Assembly (NCBI RefSeq): GCF_017310015.1
Contig: NZ_CP022297.1
Location: forward strand, 2,604,001-2,668,000
Length of the DNA: 64,000 bases
Reading direction: 5' to 3'
Origin: Marinobacterium iners
GTDB lineage: Bacteria; Pseudomonadota; Gammaproteobacteria; Pseudomonadales; Balneatricaceae
The first letter of the stretch is position 1. Each line of letters opens with the position of its first letter. A program made the translations under genes and the position numbers. This document shows positions 44,467-55,900 of this stretch, one piece after another. Below the pieces are notes generated by a model that worked only from the letters and a program-made list of their open reading frames with translations, was not told where the DNA came from and made no database searches.

Positions 44467-45585
44467 TCAGTCTCTGATGGTGGCCACACGCAGGTCAGAG
44501 GTGGTCATGTCACCACTGAGTTCAATGGAGCCGATCTTATCCAGTGTTTCTGAATCATGGATCGAGATGTCATTCGCTGTTCCACCTACGTAGATGGTTT
44601 TACCATCCGCGGAGATGTTCAGGTTGTAGTAGGTGTGCTCCATTTCATGCAGCGCCAACGTTTCTCCCGTGCGCAGATCATGTTTGGACAACGTGTTAAA
44701 TGACCCGTAAAGGATGTTCGGATCACGCGGATCAGAGATGAAGTTAAAGATGATGAACTCAAACGGGAATATCTCCTGACGCGTAGCTTCCCCCGTTTCC
44801 AGATTAACGCGGCTCATGCCCCACCACCATTCGGCCGTTTCGAAGTTCCATTCTTCGGAATCGAACTTGGCTGTCGAGTACGGCATGATGTATTCGTTGC
44901 TCTGCTCACCCTGAGAGTGCATTGCAAAGGCATCGGGCGGCAGCCACAGGGGCCCTTTCTCCCAATTCTGCAGCGGAGTCACCATACGAATATCGCCGGT
45001 TTTCGGGTCGATCGCTTTTACATCAGCCCCACCCAGAATGACCTCACCCTTTGCAGTGGCTGCAATTTTGGTGATACGTCGCTCAACGGGGAATGTCCGC
45101 ACCGGTTTGGCACCCACACCATCCGCCACGTTAAACACCGCCAGGCGAGGTTGCTCAACGGTGAATCGGTCACGTTTCAGCCCAAACGGGTTCTGAACCG
45201 TATACACTTCCTTTCCGTCAGCACTGACTGCCAGTGACTGGAAGCTTTTCACTTTCAGCGTCGGCGTGGACTGAGCCGCATGGAAGGTGATCTCACAGGT
45301 ACGAATATCGAACCCGTACACATCCTCCATGCCATTGCTGAGCACGTAGGCGATCTTGCCGTCCGGTGACGGGGCAATGGAGCCAGAGCCGAAGTTGCCC
45401 GGAATGTCGCAGGTGCGCTCGACTTTGTTGGTTTTCATGTCGATCACATGCAGATGACCCGGACGGGTCACGGTCAGCAGGTATTCCTGCGCAGCCGCGG
45501 CCGCCGGCGCCACTGCACTGAGCAGGGCTGCCGTACCCAAAGAGCCGGCCAGAGCGGTCGATTTGAACAGTTTACTTATTTTCAT
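44467..45585 (-). CDS. qhnB: quinohemoprotein amine dehydrogenase beta subunit (set 2)
   Basis: 372 residues with a Sec signal peptide (MKISKLFKS, hydrophobic Ala-rich core, AAAAA-Q). The beta-propeller repeat pattern matches set 1: LHVIDM, PSPDGKIAYVLSNG, GKTIYVGGTANDISIHD. The propeller closes over the CTQ site of gamma and docks the diheme subunit. It is clearly diverged from the set 1 copy along its whole length, including blade loops that would face the substrate channel, so the two enzymes may prefer different amines. It ends the structural operon before a terminator. Confidence 0.93.
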   Translation of the reverse strand: MKISKLFKSTALAGSLGTAALLSAVAPAAAAAQEYLLTVTRPGHLHVIDMKTNKVERTCDIPGNFGSGSIAPSPDGKIAYVLSNGMEDVYGFDIRTCEITFHAAQSTPTLKVKSFQSLAVSADGKEVYTVQNPFGLKRDRFTVEQPRLAVFNVADGVGAKPVRTFPVERRITKIAATAKGEVILGGADVKAIDPKTGDIRMVTPLQNWEKGPLWLPPDAFAMHSQGEQSNEYIMPYSTAKFDSEEWNFETAEWWWGMSRVNLETGEATRQEIFPFEFIIFNFISDPRDPNILYGSFNTLSKHDLRTGETLALHEMEHTYYNLNISADGKTIYVGGTANDISIHDSETLDKIGSIELSGDMTTSDLRVATIRD

Positions 45586-45597
45586 TGCCAGGCTCCC

Positions 45598-45921
45598 TTA
45601 TTCACCATCCTCAAAGATACCGTCCAGCTTGCGCCAGTCCTGCGTGGCCTTCGCCACATCCTTGTTCCAGTCCGGATAGGTGTTCATGGTGTCGGGTACC
45701 TGAGCCGGCCACCAGCAGGCATCAGCACATCCATACAGATCCGCTTCCATCGGCTGACAGAGCGAACCCAGTCCACCGAAGGGATCCAGTTCCCAGCCCG
45801 GGTCAGTGGTAGCAGTACAGCCCACTACCGTTTGCATGGCTACAACGTCTTCGACCTCGTCCGGGCTCACGGACTGGTTGATCAGCTGTGCTTTTTTGTT
45901 CAGAGACTTCAAATGTTTCAT
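45598..45921 (-). CDS. qhnC: quinohemoprotein amine dehydrogenase gamma subunit (CTQ peptide, set 2)
   Basis: 107-residue precursor when started at 45921 (GAGGAGT upstream); a three-codon longer start exists. With this start Cys35 again corresponds to mature Cys7, giving the same 28-residue leader as set 1. All cross-link residues are kept: Cys7/Glu16, Cys27/Asp33, Cys37/Trp43 and Cys41/Asp49 by spacing. The leader differs from set 1 (QLINQSVSPDEVEDVVA versus QLLTQAVADDSVEEVVA) but keeps its MKHLK start, acidic centre and VVA end. The start codon lies within 2 bp of the maturase stop. Confidence 0.95.
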   Translation of the reverse strand: MKHLKSLNKKAQLINQSVSPDEVEDVVAMQTVVGCTATTDPGWELDPFGGLGSLCQPMEADLYGCADACWWPAQVPDTMNTYPDWNKDVAKATQDWRKLDGIFEDGE

Positions 45922-45922
45922 A

Positions 45923-47353
45923 TCAGGCACTCCTCCTCGGAGAGACGTATGCTTCGAAGAACCCGGGGTTCTCGAGCATGATCCGCGAATACACTTCCAC
46001 GCCGAAATCGACCCAGTCTCGCATCAGGTCACAGTAGTGGTAGGAAGGATGCGTCGGATCTCCATATTTGGCATAGCTTTCGTGATAACAGCCACCGGAA
46101 CAGAGGTTACGGATGCGGCAGGTCGAGCAACCGGTGTCGGTACGGTCCAGACGCTGCTCGATGAACTGGCCCAGCGCAGCACGGTCAATCCCTTTCTCGA
46201 CATCACCGAACGTGGGCAGGTCAGAGCCGGTGAATCGATGACAGAGGTTAAGCCCGCCATCCTTGTCCACCGCCAGCAACTTGAGCCCGGCACCACAGGG
46301 CACCAGTTTCTTGTTGCCCTCGTACATGTCGGTAATCAGCTGGTGCATGTTGCCGTAGCCGAAGTTCTCATTGCGCAGCGCTGCTTCGAGGTAACGCTGC
46401 CCCAGTCGCTTCATGCCGGCAAACACTTCGACCAGCTCTTCACCGGTCAGGTTGAATTCGGCAATATCGCCTGAGGTAACCGGGCCAAAGCCCACCTCGA
46501 AGAAGCCCAGCTCGCCGCTGAGGTGATCATAGATCCGCTCCACATCGGTAATGCCACGCGTCAATGTGACGCGGCAACCGATCGGGCGCGCGGTATAGCG
46601 CTTGAGCAGCATCTCCACCTTGCGCCGCACCACATCGTAGGTGCCCTGACCGCCAACCGTTATGCGGTTCTTGTCGTGCATCGCCTTGGGCCCATCCATA
46701 GAGATGGTCAGGCCAAAGCGGTGCTCGTTGAACCAGTCAACCAGCTCTTCGGTCAGCAGGGTCGCGTTGGTGGTCATGGTGAAATCCACCGTGGCACCGT
46801 GCTCGGCGAAACGCTTCTCGCAGTACGCCACCATCTCACGTATCAGTGGCATGTTGGAGAGCGGCTCACCGCCGAAGAACACCACGTTGTAGTTGCGCTG
46901 ATCCGGCGATTCTCGCAGCAGCATTTCTACTGATTGAATCGCGGTTTCAAGGGCCATCTTTTCCCCCTTGGATGGGGTAGTCAGATCTTCCTTGTAACAG
47001 TAGGTGCAGCTCAGGTTGCAACCGGTGTTGACGTTGAGCACAACGGTGGTCAGCGGGAACTTGCTGACCTTCTGCGGTTCAGGGTTGATTCTGGCTACCG
47101 CTCCTGACTCGGAGATCACCTCCAGCGTCAGCAGTTCCTCCAGAGCCTCAGACACCTCCTGCTGAGAGTAGCGCTCACACAGCGGGGCCAGGTATTCGGG
47201 AGTCACCTGGTCATGGCTGTCGAACAGCGCCAGCAGCTCTCGACTCAAGCCATCAAGCTCAAAAATGCTGCTGCTTGGAATATGAAACAGCATCTGACGG
47301 GCATCAACATCAACCCTGTGCAGATTCGGTTTCACCAGCGTCATGGCACCCAT
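45923..47353 (-). CDS. qhnD: QhnD-type radical SAM/SPASM maturase (set 2)
   Basis: 476 residues, the same length as the set 1 copy. The radical SAM motif is CNLSCTYC, followed by KEDL; GGEPL is intact, and the auxiliary cysteines CSTCRIRNLCSGGC are conserved. The N-terminal peptide-recognition region is the least similar part between the copies, as expected if each recognises its own gamma leader. The start at 47353 (AAAGAGGT upstream) aligns with the set 1 start; two further codons upstream are less likely. It follows alpha 2 by 47 bp. Confidence 0.95.
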   Translation of the reverse strand: MGAMTLVKPNLHRVDVDARQMLFHIPSSSIFELDGLSRELLALFDSHDQVTPEYLAPLCERYSQQEVSEALEELLTLEVISESGAVARINPEPQKVSKFPLTTVVLNVNTGCNLSCTYCYKEDLTTPSKGEKMALETAIQSVEMLLRESPDQRNYNVVFFGGEPLSNMPLIREMVAYCEKRFAEHGATVDFTMTTNATLLTEELVDWFNEHRFGLTISMDGPKAMHDKNRITVGGQGTYDVVRRKVEMLLKRYTARPIGCRVTLTRGITDVERIYDHLSGELGFFEVGFGPVTSGDIAEFNLTGEELVEVFAGMKRLGQRYLEAALRNENFGYGNMHQLITDMYEGNKKLVPCGAGLKLLAVDKDGGLNLCHRFTGSDLPTFGDVEKGIDRAALGQFIEQRLDRTDTGCSTCRIRNLCSGGCYHESYAKYGDPTHPSYHYCDLMRDWVDFGVEVYSRIMLENPGFFEAYVSPRRSA

Positions 47354-47400
47354 AATCACCTCTTTATTATCGTATCTCGGTGGCTGTTCCGGCTTTTGGC

Positions 47401-49002
47401 TCAGTCGAGCACGCGACGAACAAAGTCAGGCACGGCAACCAGCATGCTGCCTTCACCATCGACTTTACTGGCGCCATCGTTCACCGTTGCCACCACTTTC
47501 AGGCGACCCACGTTGTTGGCCGACATCTTGCGCTCAGGGTTTGGCCCTGCGTCACCGGGTACAAAGATACCGGCCGCATTGATCTGACCCGCATAGAGGT
47601 GATCCTTGTCATGCTCAGCCACTTCATCGGCCGGCAGGATCGACCAGCTGGCCGGCATGTAGCCCAGGCGCAGATCGTCTTCGGTGCCAGGCTTACCATC
47701 AGCACCGGCGCTGTAGCCCACGGCACGATAGGTGGCACGCACCTTTTCCATCTCACTGCCGGCGCCACCGATACGGGTGACCGCATTGGCCGGCGTCACG
47801 TCAACACGCGCCAGCGTGCTGTAGACATTCAGGGCAGCGTTATTGATCGCCTTGCCGACCTTAATGGTACGTGGACCTTCCGCCCCGGTTGCCTTGGCTA
47901 CCAGCGTGATGCGGTCATCGCTGCGGGCAACGATTTTCTCGACAGTGACGCCTTCGCCAAGATCGATATCACCCTTGAGGCCGGCACCAATCAGTGTCAG
48001 CTCGGCGCTTTCGCCGCTGCGCAGATAGGAAGGCTGAACCGCAACCAGTTGACCCATGCCCTGATCCTTCACGGCATTGAGTGCCCCGCCGATCTCCCGT
48101 TCGGTAGCGAGGAACATGCGACCTTCCATCTGACCATTCGCGTCCAGCGCCATCACCTGACGCATTTTCACATCATCAATGGTGACGGAGGCACGCCATT
48201 CGTAACCGGTGTAAACTGTCGCTTTGCCCGTACCGCTGAGCACGGTGCCATCAGCATAGTGACCTTCCAGCGTCAGGTCATATCGACCATCGCCGGTTTT
48301 GACAGCACTCATCCAGGCGTCAAACTCGCCCTTCTCGGGAATGTAACCAGTCACACGCCAGCGCCCCATGACGTCGGCCTTATCGGCTTTCTTCCAGTTG
48401 TTCCACTCTTCGGTAACCAGCGGATACTTCTCGAACAGGGTATCGACGGTCTGAGTGGTGGCAATCTGATACCAGGGACGGTCACGTGAGCCGGCGTGCA
48501 GCTCAATCCCAGGGAACTGGGCCATATGGAAGTCGACCAGCATCTTCCACTCATCCTTGGCACGACGCTGCAGTCCCGAGCGCGCTTCGGAGTGACAGCG
48601 GGCACAGGTTTCGACCAGATGTTGATCCGCGCCGGCTTCCACCAGGTTGGTATCCTGCTCCAGCAAATAGCGATAGGGGGCTGCTTCGGACGGGGCCAGC
48701 CCCTGCTTGTCAGACAGGTATTTGATCAGCACCCGTTTTTCCTCTGCGCTGATTTCAAGATCACGCAGGTGGATCATACGGTTCAGCGTCATCTGCCAGC
48801 CTTCCGGCGTTTTGCGCTGCTCACTGATACGGGAGAAGGTCGGTGCCGCTGAATCACCTGACTCGGTATGACAAGCCAGGCAACGGTCCCTGATTATCTG
48901 CTCTGCGTCTGCGGCCTGCAACGGCATACTGACCAGTCCCGCCAGGGCCAGAGCACCGGTGCCGAGTACCGCACGCTTGGAATTATTATTACTCAATGCC
49001 AT
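47401..49002 (-). CDS. qhnA: quinohemoprotein amine dehydrogenase alpha subunit (diheme, set 2)
   Basis: About 533 residues, with heme motifs CLACH and CARCH in the first 150 residues and the same C-terminal Ig-like architecture as set 1 (GYEWRA, GRMFL, GAGLKG, DGKPGTEDD and GPNPERKM segments). The signal peptide ends near P-L-Q-A. The ATG at 49002 is only two bases after the GGGAG site. A TTG at 48996 has the right spacing and would mirror the TTG start of set 1, so the true start may be 48996. It is the first gene of set 2 and diverges from the response regulator gene. Confidence 0.93.
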   Translation of the reverse strand: MALSNNNSKRAVLGTGALALAGLVSMPLQAADAEQIIRDRCLACHTESGDSAAPTFSRISEQRKTPEGWQMTLNRMIHLRDLEISAEEKRVLIKYLSDKQGLAPSEAAPYRYLLEQDTNLVEAGADQHLVETCARCHSEARSGLQRRAKDEWKMLVDFHMAQFPGIELHAGSRDRPWYQIATTQTVDTLFEKYPLVTEEWNNWKKADKADVMGRWRVTGYIPEKGEFDAWMSAVKTGDGRYDLTLEGHYADGTVLSGTGKATVYTGYEWRASVTIDDVKMRQVMALDANGQMEGRMFLATEREIGGALNAVKDQGMGQLVAVQPSYLRSGESAELTLIGAGLKGDIDLGEGVTVEKIVARSDDRITLVAKATGAEGPRTIKVGKAINNAALNVYSTLARVDVTPANAVTRIGGAGSEMEKVRATYRAVGYSAGADGKPGTEDDLRLGYMPASWSILPADEVAEHDKDHLYAGQINAAGIFVPGDAGPNPERKMSANNVGRLKVVATVNDGASKVDGEGSMLVAVPDFVRRVLD

Positions 49003-49124
49003 CACTCCCTCACTTGAGATGGGATCCTGTTTTCGCCGGAGCAGTCAAAACGTCAATTGTCGCCAGGCTGCTTCAGTGCGTGTAGCTAAACTAACCCCGT
49101 CATGTAAATGAAATTCTGAGGATT

Positions 49125-49164
49125 TGTGTTAAGTTGTGCACAGATGTAACAGGATGTAAAAAGC
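49125..49164 (+). promoter_or_regulatory. four tandem 10-bp repeats (TGTRN6) upstream of QHNDH set 2
   Basis: TGTGTTAAGT (49125), TGTGCACAGA (49135), TGTAACAGGA (49145) and TGTAAAAAGC (49155) follow without gaps. The layout, orientation and distance to the gene on the minus strand (122 bp) copy the array at 19893-19932 upstream of porin 1. It lies 67 bp before the OmpR-type regulator gene, whose product is the likely ligand. Confidence 0.65.
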
Positions 49165-49231
49165 CCTTTTACTTTTCTGTGCTGCAGTTGATATTGCACC
49201 TGTCGAGTTTGCCCAGAGATGCCCAACACCC

Positions 49232-49966
49232 ATGAATATAGCCCCATCCCACGCACATATCCTGATTGTCGAAGATGATATTGCCTCACGGTCACTGTTG
49301 GTGAGCTACTTCGAAAATGAAGGCTACCATGTGTCCGAGTCCGACCAGGCTGATGATCTCTGCGAACGTGTGGTGCAGGAGCAGATCGATCTGGTGCTGC
49401 TGGATATCAGCCTGCCCGGCAAGGATGGACTCACAGTCACGCGTGAGTTACGGGCCAGCTCCAGTGTCGGAATCATTCTGGTTACCAGCAAGGGGGATGA
49501 GATCGACCGCATCGTCGGGCTCGAGCTGGGCGCTGATGATTATGTGACCAAGCCGTTCAACCCGCGTGAATTATTGGTACGCGCGAAAAACCTTCTGTGG
49601 CGCATTTTCAGCGCCCGCGGCGGCAGTGGCGCCAGTGACCGACGAGGCCCGGCCGGCTACCAGTTCGAGGGCTGGGTGTTGGACCCGCACAAGCGCCAGC
49701 TGACCAGCCCTGAAGGTGAACATGAGCGCCTGCCCGAAGGCGAGTTCAAGCTGCTGCAGGCTCTGATCAACCACCCCGGGCAAGTGCTGTCCAGGGATCA
49801 GTTAATGGATGCAATTCACGACCGTGAGTGGACCCCCAATGATCGCTCGGTTGATGTGTTGATCGGGCGGTTGCGACGCAAGCTCGGTGACAATCCATCC
49901 AACCCTCAATTGATTCTGACCGCCCACGGTGCCGGCTACATGTTTGCCGGTGACATCAGCCCATGA
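49232..49966 (+). CDS. OmpR/PhoB-family response regulator
   Basis: 244 residues. A receiver domain (about 8-122) has the acidic pair VEDD, the phosphorylated Asp58 in LLDISLPG, a Thr/Ser in LVTSKGD and Lys in YVTKPFNP. A winged-helix DNA-binding domain (about 140-240) follows, with DRSVDVLIGRLRRKLGDNP. It overlaps the hybrid kinase gene by 4 nt (ATGA). It is divergent from QHNDH set 2, with the 10-bp repeat array between. OmpR-type proteins bind direct half-sites one helical turn apart, so it probably activates set 2 and porin 1. The ribosome site is weak. Confidence 0.92.
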   Translation: MNIAPSHAHILIVEDDIASRSLLVSYFENEGYHVSESDQADDLCERVVQEQIDLVLLDISLPGKDGLTVTRELRASSSVGIILVTSKGDEIDRIVGLELGADDYVTKPFNPRELLVRAKNLLWRIFSARGGSGASDRRGPAGYQFEGWVLDPHKRQLTSPEGEHERLPEGEFKLLQALINHPGQVLSRDQLMDAIHDREWTPNDRSVDVLIGRLRRKLGDNPSNPQLILTAHGAGYMFAGDISP

Positions 49967-52900
49967 GTGTCCCTGAAGGCTACCGGGTTCTGCGCCGATT
50001 GCACCAGAGCCCGGGCTGCACCGTCAGCCGCGCCGTCCGGCTTAAAGACGGTGCAGCGGTGGTAATCAAGCAACTGTACCGCAGCCACTGCAGCCGCGAA
50101 CGCCTGAGCCGGTTGCAGCATGAGTTCGAGATGCTGTCACGGCTGGACATTATCGGCATTGTGCGTCCGCTTGAGCTGATCCAGCTGGAAGCCGGACCCG
50201 CGGCCCTTTTTACCGACTCTGGCTCGGCTTCACTGCGCCAACTGCTGGCTGAGCAGCAGCTCAACTGGTCCCAGTGGCTGTCAGTGGCGATCCGCATTAG
50301 TACCCTGCTGGGAAAGCTGCACGAAGCAGGCGTTATTCATAAGCAGGTGAATCCTGATCACCTACTGTTCAACCCCGACACCGGCCTGGTCGAGTTGATC
50401 GGTTTTTCTCTCAGCACTGGCCTCAGCCGCGAGCAGGCCAGCTGGAACACACCGGAACTCGGTGACGGCGGCCTTGCCTATATCGCTCCGGAGCAGAGCG
50501 GACGTATCAACCGCAATATCGACTACCGCAGCGACTATTACAGTCTCGGCGCCACACTGTACGAGCTGATGACCGGGCGCCCGCCCTTTGTCAGCGACGA
50601 TGGCATGGCACTGGTGCATGATCATATCGCCAAGCAACCTGCACCGCCGCATGAGATCAACCCGCAGCTGCCGCAGATGCTGTCGCAGGTCATTCTCAAA
50701 CTGCTGTCCAAGGACGCCGCCCAGCGCTATCAATCCAGCGTCGGCCTGGTGCATGACCTGCGCTTCTGCCTGCAGGCACACCAGCGTGGCGAGCATGAGC
50801 TGGATTTCACACCAGGCGAGCAGGATCTTTCAGCCAGGTTCCAAATTCCACAGCGGCTCTATGGCCGCGAAGCGGTGCTGGAACAGCTGCACCGTCTGTA
50901 TGATGGTTGCCGTGATGGACAAAGCCCGCTGGTATTGATCACGGGCTATGCAGGCGTAGGCAAGACCAGTCTGGTGCACGAGCTGCGCCAGTACGTCAAC
51001 CAGAAGGGTGGCAGTTTCAGCAGTGGTAAATTCGATCAGTTTCGACGTAACCGCCCCTACTTCGCCATTTTCCAGGCACTGCAGGGGCTGGTACGCCAGC
51101 TACTGACAGAACCCGAGATTCGCATTGCACGCTGGCGTGAACAGTTGCTGGACAGTGTCGGCAACCATGCCCAGATTTTGTTGAAGCTGATCCCCGAACT
51201 GGAGTTGATCATCGGCAGTCAGCCGGACGCACCGCCCTTGTCGGCAGCTGAAGAACAAAACCGTTTTTCCCGCATCTTCATCCAGATGTTGCGCGTTTTT
51301 GCTTCCCCCGAACGACCTCTGGTGCTGTTTCTGGATGACCTCCATTGGGCTGATCTGGCCTCTCTGCATCTGATCGAGACCCTGGCAGGCGTAATCGACC
51401 CGCCCAGACTTTTGCTCATCGGCAGCTTTCGCGACCATGAACTGGGCGCCACTCATCCGCTGCGCACCAGCCTTGAGCGGCTGCACAACTCCATATTACC
51501 GCCGGTCGAGCTGGCACTGGAACCCCTGAGTCCGGACCAGGTCAATCAGTTGATTGCCGATACACTGCGGGCCGATCTGAATGGGTGTCGCTCACTGGCA
51601 GAAGCGTGCAGTGAAAAGACCCAGGGTAATCCCTTCTTTCTGAGCCAGTTTCTGCACTCCCTGCACCAGGACGGCCTGATCTGCTTCCGTGAACAGCGTT
51701 GGCAGTGGGATGAGCAGGCGATCCGGTCTCAGGAGATGACCGATAACGTCATCCAGTTGATGGTCAGTAAAATTCAGCGACTGCCCGCGAATACTCAGGC
51801 TGTCTTGCCGCTGGCGGCCTGTATCGGCAGCAGCTTCAATCTGCGTACACTGGTGGTGGTCAGCGGCCTCGAACCGCGTCAGGCCGCCGACCAACTCTGG
51901 CCTGCGCTCACCGAAGGCCTCATCGTGCCGCAGGATGACAGCTACCGCCTGTTCCAAAACATGGACCCAGGCCGCACCCGCTATCGCTTCGTGCATGACC
52001 GTGTCCAGCAGGCGGCCTACTCCCTGATTCACGATGATGAGCTGGAAGCCCTGCACCTTCAGATTGGCCGCCAGCTGGAAAACAGCCTGCGACCCGACGA
52101 GATCGATGCTCGCATTTTTGAAATCAGCAACCATCTGAATCAGGCACGACGTCTTCTGGATACACCGACCCAACGCATACGACTGGCCAACCTCAACCTG
52201 CGCGCAGGGCTTCGCGCCCGGGAAGCCGCTGCCTTCGATTCCGCACTCGACTACCTCAGCACAGGACTGGAGCTGTTGCCGGAAAACGCTTGGCAGGAAA
52301 GCTACAGCCTGACGCTTGAGCTGCACACCTCCGCTGCCGGTATTGCCCACATCAAGGGGCAGCAGGAGCGGATGCAACAACTGATCAATGCGGTCGAGAC
52401 ACATGCACGGACACTGCTGGACCGGGTACGGGTATTCGAGATTCGTATCCAATCACAGGTCGCCAGCAATCGCTTTCACATGGCGCTGGAAACCGCGCTG
52501 GAGCTGCTCAACCAACTGGGTGTGCGGATTCCTTCTCGTCCCGGCACCGGCCAGTTGCTCAGGGCGGTGGCACGCACCCAGTGGCTACTGCGCCGACAGC
52601 CACCTGAAAAGGTTGTTCAGCTGCCGGCCATGGAGTCCCCACAGCTGCTGGCCGCCATGCCGATACTGGCCAGCATGTTCGGTGCAATCAAGTTCTCAAG
52701 CTCCGAGCTGCGCCCGCTGGTGATGGCGCGTCAGGTTGAACTGACACTCAAACATGGCCTTAGCCCCTCTTCCTCGCTTGCCTTTGCCGGGTACGGTGGC
52801 GTGCTGTGTGGCCAGCTCCAGGCGATTGAGCAGGGTTACCGACTCGGCCAGATGGCACTGGAACTGGATGCACAACTGCCCTCCACGCCCACTCACCACC

Positions 52901-55900
52901 GCACTCTGTCGCTGTTTGATTGTTATATTCGCCACTACCGCGAACCGTTGCAGCATTGCATGGAGTCGCTGCTCAAAGCGCATCAGCTGGCACTGGACTG
53001 TGGCGATATGGAATGGGGGGCCTACGCACTGGCCGCCTACATCCAGTACGCCTTCCCGCTGTGCCGCAACTTGGACGAACTGCAGCCACGGCTGGAACAG
53101 TATGCTCGCTGGCTTGAGCAGTCGGGACAGCAGCAGTCGCTGCAGTACTCCCTGTTTACGCTTCAGACCATGGAAAACCTGCGCGGCCAGAACAGTGACC
53201 CGACGCGGCTCGATGGCCATTTCTATCAGGAAGAACGCGACTTGGCCGAGCTGGAACGGGAAAACCACCGTACTGCCATCAGCCTGCACCATTTCTACAA
53301 GGCACTGCTCTGCTACCTGTTCGGCGAGTACGAGCTGGCCTATACCCACAGCGAAGCCGGTGATGCCCTGCGCTCATCCATCAGCGGGACATTTACCGCG
53401 CCCTGGCTGTCATTGCTGAACTCACTGAGCATTCTGGCGCTGCTGCCACGCACCAGCATCCTGCAGCAGCCGGCACGGTTGCAGAAAGTGAACAAGACCC
53501 TCAAGCGTCTGCGCAAACTGGCGCGTCACGCGCCGGAAAACCAGCGTCACCACGTCGACCTGCTGCAGGCAGAAATGTATCGCAGCCAAAAACAGTACAG
53601 CAAGGCGATGGATCTGTACGAGCAGGCGATTGAGCATGCTCGTCAGCAAGGCTTTCTGCTGGAAGAAGCGCTCGCCTGTGAACTCGCCGGACAATTCTAT
53701 CTTGAGTGGGACAAACCTGGCGTGGCCCGCTCGTACCTGCAGGATGCCTGGGAGCGTTATGCCGACTGGGGCGGACGTGCCAAGCTGGAGCAGATGCTCA
53801 GGCGCTACGCGTTTGAACCCGAACGGCCGCTGCGCCAGGTGCGTCCCGAACCGTTCAGCAGCCGTTCCGACAACGGGCAGTCGCTGGACAATCAGGCTTT
53901 CGACATCACCTCCGTGATTCATGCCTCGCAGGCGATTTCAGATGAAATTGTACTGGAACGGTTGCTCGAACGACTGATGCGGCTCGCACTGCAGAATGCC
54001 GGTGCCCAGCGGGCAATTCTGATTCTGCGCCGGCAACAGAACCTCTACCTGGAAGCGGAAATCTGTCTTAATCAGCCACCAACGCTGTTTAACGTTCTGC
54101 CACTGGAACAGAGCGGCAGCCTGCTGCCACTGAGCATCATCAACTATGTTGCACGCACCAAGGATGACGTCGTGCTGGGCAACGCGGTTGAGCATCAGAT
54201 GTTCCAGCAGGACAGCTATATCCGCCACCACCTGCCCAAATCGCTGCTGGCCATCCCGATTCTGTACCACGGTGAACTGACCGCAATTCTCTATCTGGAG
54301 CATTCACAGAGCCGTGACATCTTCAACCGCGACCGACTCAAGACTCTGCAGATACTGGCGGCGCAGGCCGCCATCTCGATTGAAAACGCCAAACTGTACC
54401 AGAGCCTGGAACAGTCCGAGCGGGAGTACCGCTCACTGTTCGAAAACTCCAGCGAGGGCATTTTCAGAATCGATCGGCGTGGCCGCTTCATCTCCGCCAA
54501 CCCGGCACTGGTGAGGTTGCTGGGATATGACAGCGCCTCCCAGTTTTTGAACTCGGTCACCGATGTCATTCGTGACTGCTTCATCGACCGTGAGGACTGC
54601 CGTCGATTTCTTGCCCTGCTCAATCGACAGGAGCGAGTGCTGCGCTTCGAGACGCGCTGGCGCCGGCGTGATCGCTCCGAGGTTTATATCTCCATCTCGG
54701 CCCATCGCATTACCGATGAGCAGGGTCAGCTGAAATATTACGAAGGCTCACTGACCGATATCAGTGAGCGCAAGGCCAAAGAGCAGGCGGAGATTGCGCG
54801 CGAGAAGGCCGAAGCGGCCAGCGAGGCCAAGAGCCATTTCCTCGCCACCATGAGTCATGAAATTCGCACCCCGATGAATGGCATTCTCGGTATGGCTCAG
54901 TTGCTGATGCGCTCAGGTCTGAGCCCGGCGCAGCAGCAACAGGTCGATTCCATCTATCGCTCGGGACAGTCTCTGCTGACCATCCTCAACGATGTGCTCG
55001 ACTTCACTAAAATCGAAGCCGGACAGATGGAGCTGGAACGGACGCCTTTTAACCTGGTAGAACAGCTGGAGCAACTGCGCCAGCTGCTGTTGCCTATGGC
55101 GCAGGAAAAGCAGCTCGATCTGATTCTGCGTCTGGAACAGGACCTGCCGGAGCGTGTCATCGGTGATGCCCGCGCCCTCAACCAGATCCTGTTGAACCTA
55201 TGTACCAACGCCCTCAAATTCACCCAGGAAGGCTATGTCCTGATTAAGGTGCGTGTCCTTGATAAACAGCAGGAACACTGCCGTTTGCGGTTTGAAGTGG
55301 AGGACACCGGCATCGGCATCCCTGAGTCGGCTCACTCTCGCATCTTCATGCATTTCAGCCAGGCGGACAGCTCAATTACACGCCGTTTTGGCGGCACCGG
55401 ACTGGGGCTGTCGATCTGCAAACGGTTGGTCGAGCTGCAGGCAGGCCAGATCGGTTTTGACAGCCACGCCGGTCAAGGCAGCCGCTTCTGGGCTGAGTTG
55501 GAATATACCGTCACCAGCGGCAGCGCACTCCCGCCGCCAAGTATCGAACCTGCTGGGACGCTGGAAGAGAAGGCACGACTGGATATTCTGCTGGTGGAGG
55601 ACACCCCAATCAATCAGCAGGTCACGGTTGGCCTGCTTGAGTCAGAAGGACACAGCGTCAGTGTGGCGGACGATGGCTACACCGCCCTGTCGATGCACAA
55701 TGATCATGACTATGACCTGGTGCTGATGGATATCCACCTGCCGGATATGGACGGTATCGAAACCACACGCCGGATGCGCAACCACCCTGAGCCTTCCCGT
55801 GCAGCCGTACGCATCATCGCCCTGACCGCATCGGTCACACCCGCCGAAATGCGGCTCTACCAACAGGCGGGTATGGACGCTGTTGTCAGCAAGCCGCTGC

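Noticed and set aside
47380..48489. 369-codon plus-strand open frame over alpha subunit 2
   Set aside because: Antisense to a well-supported diheme subunit gene and of unnatural composition.
49006..49231. GG-N10-GC pair on the minus strand at about 49211-49225 as a sigma-54 promoter for set 2
   Set aside because: The surrounding bases do not match the consensus and the TGTRN6 array explains the region better.
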